From NCBI RefSeq assembly GCF_035958815.1, contig NZ_CP108383.1:5270001-5334000 (forward strand): a DNA stretch of 64,000 nt, in the 5' to 3' direction. Of the stretch, positions 58,708 to 64,000 are shown piece by piece. Source of the stretch: Nocardia sp. NBC_01327 (GTDB lineage: Bacteria; Actinomycetota; Actinomycetes; Mycobacteriales; Mycobacteriaceae). Both the position numbers and the translations under genes were made by a program. Positions within the stretch are counted from its first letter, which is position 1, and every line of letters begins with the position of its first letter. Below the pieces are notes generated by a model. That model was not told the origin of the DNA. It searched no databases and saw only the letters and a list, made by a program, of their open reading frames with translations.

Positions 58708-59307
58708 TCAGAAAGCGCTCGGAAGCCTGCCCGCGCCGCTCTTCACCTGGAAGGCGGAGATCACCTCGAAGATTCCGATGAAGATCAACCACCAGCCTGC
58801 CACCAGCGTCAGTGCGACGATGGAGTGGAACGGCGCCGCGATCAGCCAGCCACCACCGATGACCAGCACGATGCCGAAGAAGATCGCCCAGCCGCGGCCG
58901 GGCATGCCGTCGAGCGACAGCCCGGTGATCAGTGTGCTCACACCGCGGAAGATCCAGCTGATGCCGATCCAAATGGCCAGCAGCAGAACCGCTGTCGCTT
59001 CACCCTGGTCCCGCCAATTATGGAAGCACAGGAAACCCAGGACGAGCGTCAGAATGGCGGTGATGAAACTCAGAATCCGCATTCCCGCGCTGAGGTGAAC
59101 GGCGAATGCGGCAATGAGCTGGAAGAAGCCGGATACAACAAGATAGATGCCGAAAAGTACGCCCGCGACAAGAATTGTCTTACCGGGCCAGGCGAGGATG
59201 ATGATACCCAGCACCACCGAGAGGAGGCCGGTCACCAGGATCGACTGCCACGCACTTCGGGCCAGAGCGTGGACCGGCCCTTCGGAAACTTCCTCTTTGG
59301 TTGTCAT
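58708..59307 (-). CDS. HdeD-family (DUF308) membrane protein
   Basis: 199 residues with six membrane helices in three repeats (each with a G-x-W or WPG turn: IILAWPGKT, HNWRDQG, WWLIFIG). HdeD of E. coli is linked to acid resistance; the mechanism is unknown. ATG 59307 (MTTKEEVSEG) was chosen, as the longer frame has no membrane signal or ribosome site. Confidence 0.85.
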   Translation of the reverse strand: MTTKEEVSEGPVHALARSAWQSILVTGLLSVVLGIIILAWPGKTILVAGVLFGIYLVVSGFFQLIAAFAVHLSAGMRILSFITAILTLVLGFLCFHNWRDQGEATAVLLLAIWIGISWIFRGVSTLITGLSLDGMPGRGWAIFFGIVLVIGGGWLIAAPFHSIVALTLVAGWWLIFIGIFEVISAFQVKSGAGRLPSAF

Positions 59308-59377
59308 GCTCGAGAGAATATGCCCAGTTCGCGTAGTTTGCGGTGAATTTGCTCGGTGTGGTGCAGGGTTGTGATGG

Positions 59378-60100
59378 TCACGCCACGCCGTCGCCTCGGC
59401 GTTTCGGCTTGTGATGCACCCAGCGCGGATCGACCCACCACGTATAGGCCGCGACAATCGCCGACCCCGCGAGCGCGGCGTCGAGCATGTTCGAGCCGTC
59501 GACCACCAAGCTGACCAGGCCGCCGATGAACGCACCGATCGCGAATGAGCCGTACTGCACCGCATAGCCGAGCCAATCGCGCACCGTGCCGCCGCCGGCA
59601 AGATGCCGCTCCACGCCCTGCGCGAATTTGACCAGGGTTCCGGTCACGTAACTGACCGGAATCGATACTTCACCGTTCTTCACGAACGAGGTATTCAGTG
59701 CGCCCATGCCGAAGGCCACGAACAGGATCTGCAGCAGTCCGATTCCGCGATCGCCCACGATATCGTCGGTGACCGCCGCGCAGAGCAGTGCGAAAGTGGT
59801 CAGCATCGTCGCACCGTGCGGATGATTGCGCCACCAGAAACGGCGGCACAGTGACGCCACGAACACGCCCAGCAGGAACGAGACGATGAGCATCGCGGCA
59901 CCCTTGGCGAGGGTGTGATCACCGGAGAAATTACCGATCACCGCGCGCTCGGTATTGCCGGTCATGAAGGTGACGAAGTATCCGGCGGAATGGGTATAGG
60001 CGGCCGCGCCGATATATCCGGCCAGGATCGACAGAACCGAGGACAGGCGCATCTCCAGATCCCAGAAGGGGCCGGGCAAGACATCCTCGGTGGGGGTCAT
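59378..60100 (-). CDS. DUF1275 (YoaK-like) membrane protein
   Basis: 240 residues, six or so membrane helices. The conserved N-terminal SILAGYIGAAAYTHSAGYFVTFMTGNT and the later VSYVTGTLVKFAQG are the family signatures. The role is unknown; some members are upregulated with transport or stress. It is divergent from the thiolase. Confidence 0.88.
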   Translation of the reverse strand: MTPTEDVLPGPFWDLEMRLSSVLSILAGYIGAAAYTHSAGYFVTFMTGNTERAVIGNFSGDHTLAKGAAMLIVSFLLGVFVASLCRRFWWRNHPHGATMLTTFALLCAAVTDDIVGDRGIGLLQILFVAFGMGALNTSFVKNGEVSIPVSYVTGTLVKFAQGVERHLAGGGTVRDWLGYAVQYGSFAIGAFIGGLVSLVVDGSNMLDAALAGSAIVAAYTWWVDPRWVHHKPKRRGDGVA

Positions 60101-60204
60101 GGCAACAGGCTAGCAATCGAACAGCGGCTACCGGGGGAGGTGAAGTCGGGCCCCGGATTGCCGAAGGGATCGCCATCCGGCGGCTGCGGTACAGTACTGA
60201 TGTT

Positions 60205-60225
60205 AACCGGAATTCACATCCGGTT
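60205..60225. promoter_or_regulatory. Inverted repeat in the thiolase promoter
   Basis: AACCGGA-attcaca-TCCGGTT, 7-base arms and 7-base spacer, 25 bases upstream of the thiolase start. A candidate operator of a TetR-type fatty-acid or sterol regulator; the owner is unknown because no regulator gene is adjacent. Confidence 0.5.
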
Positions 60226-60250
60226 GGGCAGGTACGAACAAGGAGAAGCC

Positions 60251-61417
60251 ATGACCTCCGCCGTCATCGTAGACGTCGTCCGCACTCCCTCCGGTAAGGG
60301 GAAATCCGGTGGTGGACTGTCGGAAGTACATCCCGCCACTCTGCTCGCGGGCGTGCTGGAAGCGCTCGTCGCCCGCACCGGGATCGACCCCGCACTTGTC
60401 GACGATGTGATCGGCGGTTGCGTCACGCAGAGCGGCGAGCAGGCGTTCAATATTTCGCGAACCGCAGTGCTCGCGGCGGGTTTTCCCGATGCGGTCCCCG
60501 CCACTACGGTGGACCGGCAGTGCGGATCCTCACAGCAGGCCGCGCACTTCGCCGCCCAGGGCGTCATTGCCGGGGCCTATGACATCGCCATTGCCTGCGG
60601 TGTGGAATCCATGTCCCGAGTGCCGATGTTCTCCAATGCCCAGGGCAAGGACGCCAATCGCGGGCCGATCGCGCACCGCTACCCCGATGGCCTTGTGCAG
60701 CAGGGCATTGCGGCCGAGGTGATCTCTGCGCGCTGGAAGTTCGACCGCGCCGCACTCGACGAATTCGCGGCCCGCTCGCATCGATTGGCCGCTGCGACAG
60801 CCGCATCCGGTGGTTTCGACAATGAAATCGTCCCCGCCGGAACGCTGACCGCCGACGAGACCATTCGACCCACCACCAGTGCCGAAGGCCTGGCCGGGCT
60901 GAAGCCCGCGTTCGCGGATGCGGAATTCAAGGCGCGCTTCCCCGAAATCGACTGGTCCATCACGCCCGGCAACTCCTCACCGCTGAGCGACGGCGCGTCC
61001 GCGGCGCTGATCATGAGCGAGGAGAAGGCCGCACAGCTCGGCCTGAAGGCCCGCGCCCGATTCCACTCCTTCTCGGTCGTCGGCGACGACCCGCTGCTCA
61101 TGCTGACGGCCGTGGTCCCCGCCACCCGCAAGGTCCTCGCCCGCGCCGGGCTGACCATCGACGATATCGACGCCTACGAGGTCAACGAAGCCTTCGCACC
61201 GGTACCCCTGCTCTGGGCGCACGAACTCGGCGCCGACCTCGCCAAACTCAACCCCCGCGGCGGCGCCATCGCCCTCGGCCACCCACTCGGCGCCTCCGGC
61301 GGCCGCATCCTCGCCACTATGCTCAACCACCTCGAGCAGACCGGCGGCCGCTACGGCCTCATGACCATGTGCGAAGCCGGCGGCCTCGCCAACGCCACCA
61401 TCATCGAACGCCTCTGA
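60251..61417 (+). CDS. Acetyl-CoA acetyltransferase (thiolase)
   Basis: 388 residues. Nucleophile Cys91 in TVDRQCGSSQQAA, active-site EVNEAFAP, His344 in GHPLGASGGR and Cys374 in MCEAGG, the full thiolase set. It can make acetoacetyl-CoA or cleave 3-ketoacyl-CoA in fatty acid or steroid breakdown. AGGAGA precedes ATG 60251. It stands alone between divergent and convergent neighbours. Confidence 0.94.
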   Translation: MTSAVIVDVVRTPSGKGKSGGGLSEVHPATLLAGVLEALVARTGIDPALVDDVIGGCVTQSGEQAFNISRTAVLAAGFPDAVPATTVDRQCGSSQQAAHFAAQGVIAGAYDIAIACGVESMSRVPMFSNAQGKDANRGPIAHRYPDGLVQQGIAAEVISARWKFDRAALDEFAARSHRLAAATAASGGFDNEIVPAGTLTADETIRPTTSAEGLAGLKPAFADAEFKARFPEIDWSITPGNSSPLSDGASAALIMSEEKAAQLGLKARARFHSFSVVGDDPLLMLTAVVPATRKVLARAGLTIDDIDAYEVNEAFAPVPLLWAHELGADLAKLNPRGGAIALGHPLGASGGRILATMLNHLEQTGGRYGLMTMCEAGGLANATIIERL

Positions 61418-61427
61418 TCATCCGATT

Positions 61428-61463
61428 TCCGTGTGCCGCAGGGAGATCCCCGCGGCACACGGA
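61428..61463. terminator. Bidirectional hairpin terminator
   Basis: TCCGTGTGCCGC at 61428-61439 pairs exactly with GCGGCACACGGA at 61452-61463, with an inner GGG-agat-CCC, between the thiolase and the convergent small secreted protein gene. Confidence 0.85.
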
Positions 61464-61496
61464 GGCGTGCACTGCGGCGTCACACGCCCGCGCTCG

Positions 61497-61757
61497 TTAA
61501 CCGCCGGTCGGGAACCACTGCCAACCGGCGCCACCGTTGTCGATGCAAATCCAGCTCTGCCCATCAGGGGACAAAATCTGTTCCTGATCATTGGACGGGC
61601 CGCACGGCTGCGATGGATAGGCCGCCTTGACGATATGAACGGCAGCCTGCTCGGCCGAAGCCGCCGCAGGCACCGCCAAGACGACGGCCGAAAGACCGAC
61701 AGCCGCGATCATCGGTCGGCCCAGACCCCGGACAGCCGAAATAAGACGATTGCTCAT
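61497..61757 (-). CDS. Small secreted protein
   Basis: 86 residues. A basic start (SNRLISAVRGLGRP), a hydrophobic core (MIAAVGLSAVVLAVPAAASA) and an AxA cleavage site predict export by Sec. The mature part is about 50 residues with two Cys (QPCGPS, WICID) that may form a disulfide, and is Trp/Gly-rich at the end. I know no family. GGGAGGG precedes ATG 61757. Confidence 0.75.
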   Translation of the reverse strand: MSNRLISAVRGLGRPMIAAVGLSAVVLAVPAAASAEQAAVHIVKAAYPSQPCGPSNDQEQILSPDGQSWICIDNGGAGWQWFPTGG

Positions 61758-61933
61758 AGAATTCCCTCCCGAAATTCGCAAGGCCCCAACGTCTTTCAGC
61801 CCTGCACCTTCGACTATGCCACGAACCTCACCGGCTCGGTAGCGACAACGATCGCCACGGTGTTCATCCTCGAGCACCGGCTGCTGCTCGTCACCGGCCC
61901 GGCGCGGCGCAGGTTGCAGGCCGGAGTTCTAGC

Positions 61934-63085
61934 GTGATAGCAACGCCAGAACGACGGAAGGCGGTTGCAGACGTGGTTGTGCGGGTTTCGTGGGATCAGG
62001 TCTTCGCCTGGCGGATGGGGCGGCAGTTCGTCGATGTTCGGGGTGGTTCGGATGCGGTCGAGGTGGCGGCGCGGTTGGCGGGGGTGCAGGCGCAGGTGAG
62101 TTCGGCGGCGGAGACCGCTGTGGCTCTGCGTAGTGCGGCGGGTAGGCCGGGGGCGGTGGTTCGGGGGCTGGGGGAGCGGAAGCTGATCAAGACGTGGGCT
62201 ATGCGGGGGACGTTGCATGCGTTGACGCCGGATGTCGCGGCTGCGGCGCTATCGCTGATGGGGTCGGCTCGGACGTGGGAGAAGCCCTCGTGGGCAAAGA
62301 CTTTCGGTGCTACGCCGGAGGATGTCGCCGCGCTGGTCGAGGCGGTGGGGGAGATGCTCGGCGAGGCGGTGCTGACTCGGGACGAGCTGGTGTCGGCGAT
62401 TGTGGCCGAGCCGCGGTTTCATCCGCTCGCGGAGCAGTTGCGGTCCGGATGGGGTGCGGTGCTCAAGCCGCTCGCCTGGCAGGGCGCGCTGTGTCATGGA
62501 CCGGTGGACGGCGGTACGGTGACGTTCTCCAGTCCGGCACATCTGATTCCCGGGTGGACGGGCCTTCCTGATCCTGATGCGGCCGCGCCCGTACTGATCA
62601 CCGCGTATCTGGGCGCCTACGGACCGGCGACACCGGAAGCGTTCGATGCCTGGCTGTCTCGCGGCAGTCTGCGGAAAACCGTACTGCGGCGGTGGTTCTC
62701 GGAGCTGGGCGACCGGGTGACCGAAGTCGACGTCGAAGGCCGCAGCGGATATGTACTCACCGAGCACGTCGAAGATCTGACCGCCACCGCGCCCGCGCAC
62801 TCGGTACGGCTGCTGGGTTCGTTCGATCAATACGTGCTCGGTCCGGGGACCGGGGACACCGCACTGCTTTCCGCAGAGCATCGCGCCAAGGTCAGCCGCG
62901 CGGCCGGTTGGATCTCGCCGCTCGTGCTGGTCGACGGCCGGATCGCGGGGACCTGGGAGATCGTCGGCGATGAGCTGGTCGTCACCATGTTCGACGGCAT
63001 ACCGCCACCGCTACGCGCGCTCGAGGCCGAGGCCGCGCATGTCGCGAGGGCTACTGGGATGTCTGCCCTGACAGTTCGCGGCTGA
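61934..63085 (+). CDS. Winged-helix DNA-binding protein of the AlkZ/YcaQ (HTH_42) family
   Basis: 383 residues. The family's Gln-x-Gln catalytic motif is at 52-54 (GVQAQVSSAA), followed by three winged-helix segments and the conserved TWAMRGTLHAL. Characterised members (AlkZ, YcaQ/AlkX) are DNA glycosylases that remove bulky or cross-linked alkyl bases, often in antibiotic producers. The start is GTG 61934 with GGAG upstream. Activity here is inferred. Confidence 0.83.
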   Translation: MIATPERRKAVADVVVRVSWDQVFAWRMGRQFVDVRGGSDAVEVAARLAGVQAQVSSAAETAVALRSAAGRPGAVVRGLGERKLIKTWAMRGTLHALTPDVAAAALSLMGSARTWEKPSWAKTFGATPEDVAALVEAVGEMLGEAVLTRDELVSAIVAEPRFHPLAEQLRSGWGAVLKPLAWQGALCHGPVDGGTVTFSSPAHLIPGWTGLPDPDAAAPVLITAYLGAYGPATPEAFDAWLSRGSLRKTVLRRWFSELGDRVTEVDVEGRSGYVLTEHVEDLTATAPAHSVRLLGSFDQYVLGPGTGDTALLSAEHRAKVSRAAGWISPLVLVDGRIAGTWEIVGDELVVTMFDGIPPPLRALEAEAAHVARATGMSALTVRG

Positions 63086-63091
63086 CTCGGC

Positions 63092-63153
63092 TTTTCGTGC
63101 ACTGGCGCTGAGCGGGCTACCCGCGTCGGATGTTCGGCAACAGTGCACGAAAA
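63092..63153. terminator. Large two-stem terminator between convergent genes
   Basis: TTTTCGTGCACTG at 63092-63104 pairs exactly with CAGTGCACGAAAA at 63141-63153 (13 bases); a second perfect hairpin GCGGG-cta-CCCGC at 63112-63124 sits in the 36-base loop. The outer stem gives a T-rich end for both strands. Confidence 0.7.
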
Positions 63154-63168
63154 CATCGCATTCGCCGA

Positions 63169-63648
63169 CTACTCCGCCCTGGCCGGCAGCAGATCCGCCG
63201 ACCGGGCCCCCGGACCCAGGATCGGCTGAATATCGCGACCCTGCAGCTGCTCGCCGCAGTCCGAGCACACCGGCTGCACCGTCATGGTGTGGCCGCACGC
63301 ATTGTGCACGGCCTCGATCGGCGGGCCGTCGGGCGCGGCCCAGGTATCGCCCCACTGACGCATGGCATTGACCACCGTCCAGAGTGAGCGGCCTTTCTCT
63401 GTGAGCTTGTAGTCGTAGCGGACCGGGTTGTCCTGATAGGGGACTCTGTCCATGATCCCTTGGGCCACAAGGTATTCCAGGCGCTGGGTGAGGACATTTC
63501 GGGCGATGCCCAGTCGCGAGCGGAAATCGTCGAAGCGAGTGATGCCGAACAGCGCGTCTCGGATGATCAGGAGCGTCCACCATTCGCCCACGGCCTCCAG
63601 GCACTGGGCGATGGAGCAGTTCATGTCCTCGAAGCTCGTACGGCGCAT
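63169..63648 (-). CDS. HxlR-family regulator with C-terminal zinc-ribbon-like Cys cluster
   Basis: 159 residues. The winged helix is at 8-95 (CSIAQCLEAVGEWWTLLII, RLGIARNVLTQRLEYLVAQG). The C-terminal part has HNACGHTM and CSDCGEQL, four Cys/His that could hold zinc, seen in a subset of HxlR proteins. It is divergent from an MFS exporter and likely controls it. Confidence 0.88.
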   Translation of the reverse strand: MRRTSFEDMNCSIAQCLEAVGEWWTLLIIRDALFGITRFDDFRSRLGIARNVLTQRLEYLVAQGIMDRVPYQDNPVRYDYKLTEKGRSLWTVVNAMRQWGDTWAAPDGPPIEAVHNACGHTMTVQPVCSDCGEQLQGRDIQPILGPGARSADLLPARAE

Positions 63649-63751
63649 GAGTCGAGCATAGTCGGTTGCTTGAAAGAACTCACTGCTCTATCGTCCGTCT
63701 CATGATGCAACTCACTAATCGTGTGGGTGGTCGGCTGATGAGGGAGAGCTC

Positions 63752-64000
63752 GTGAACAGCGTTGTGGTGGAGAAGGAGCAGCGAGCCGTCGACTCGCGGG
63801 TGGTGCTTGGCATCGTCGCAGTCGGCGTGCTGCTGTCGAGCCTGGATCTGTTCATCGTGAATGTGGCGCTGCCGGATATCGCGGCGGACTTCACCGGATC
63901 GAAGATCTCGGGGCTGTCGTGGGTGCTCAATGCGTACGCGATCGTGTTCGCGGCGCTGCTGGTGCCCGCCGGGCGACTGGGTGATCGCAGCGGAAACCGC
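63752..64000 (+). CDS. MFS transporter, DHA2 type (N-terminal part)
   Basis: The first 83 residues of a gene running off the right edge. LLSSLDLFIVNVALPDIAADF (helix 1 with motif D1) and LVPAGRLGDRSGNR (motif A) identify a drug/proton antiporter of the EmrB/QacA group. Start GTG 63752 follows AGGGAGA. It is divergent from the HxlR regulator. Confidence 0.9.
   Translation, partial: MNSVVVEKEQRAVDSRVVLGIVAVGVLLSSLDLFIVNVALPDIAADFTGSKISGLSWVLNAYAIVFAALLVPAGRLGDRSGNR

Noticed and set aside
1..64000. tRNA, rRNA, CRISPR arrays, insertion sequences, prophage genes
   Set aside because: I looked for T-loop motifs, evenly spaced repeats, transposase motifs and phage genes and saw none; short RNAs without strong motifs could be missed.

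Overview
The window is high-GC actinobacterial DNA, most likely from Nocardia or a close mycolic-acid-producing relative. Three things point there: an acpM-kasA pair whose KasA active-site numbering is the same as I remember for Mycobacterium, a complete nuo operon preceded by an Rv3143-like lone receiver protein as in mycobacteria, and the dense set of actinobacterial regulator families. The genus is an inference; there is no rRNA in the window. I saw no tRNA, rRNA, CRISPR array, insertion sequence or phage gene, and no gene-free stretch longer than 300 bases.

Layout. 1-400: end of narI (respiratory nitrate reductase). 409-17005: an accessory region of single enzymes paired with regulators: an avidin-like protein, an M3 oligopeptidase, an XRE regulator divergent from an SDR and a DoxX protein, an aldo/keto reductase divergent from a TetR regulator across a perfect operator, alpha/beta hydrolases, a membrane protein/winged-helix pair behind two palindromes, a secreted SGNH hydrolase, an Old Yellow Enzyme with a MerR regulator, and an SMP-30 lactonase. 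17069-32683 (minus strand): NADH dehydrogenase I, nuoA to nuoN, nearly every gene overlapping the next by 1-8 bases. NuoH and NuoI share one uninterrupted reading frame and appear to be a fused protein. 32950-49679: the Rv3143-like receiver, a flavin disulfide reductase with altered active-site residues, a CBS protein, an alanine-type aminotransferase, two MFS exporters, SDRs, TetR/HxlR/MarR regulators, and the acpM-kasA mycolate pair.

49795-55801: a compact Calvin-Benson-Bassham cluster, cbbR divergent from cbbL-cbbS-cbbX-cbbF-cbbP. It encodes red-type (form I C/D) RuBisCO, its AAA+ activase, fructose-bisphosphatase and phosphoribulokinase. These are the enzymes a heterotroph lacks; the rest of the cycle must be supplied by central metabolism encoded elsewhere. 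Immediately after it come a GntR regulator, an NCS1 permease and a biuret-hydrolase-like enzyme (55916-58625), translationally coupled and probably for uptake and hydrolysis of a nitrogen compound. 58708-64000: HdeD and DUF1275 membrane proteins, a thiolase, a small secreted protein, an AlkZ/YcaQ-like winged-helix protein, an HxlR regulator and the start of another MFS transporter.

Themes: energy metabolism (nitrate reductase, complex I, CO2 fixation) sits beside many small oxidoreductase/regulator modules. Several divergent promoters carry exact palindromes that are good candidate operators for the adjacent regulator; these are listed individually.
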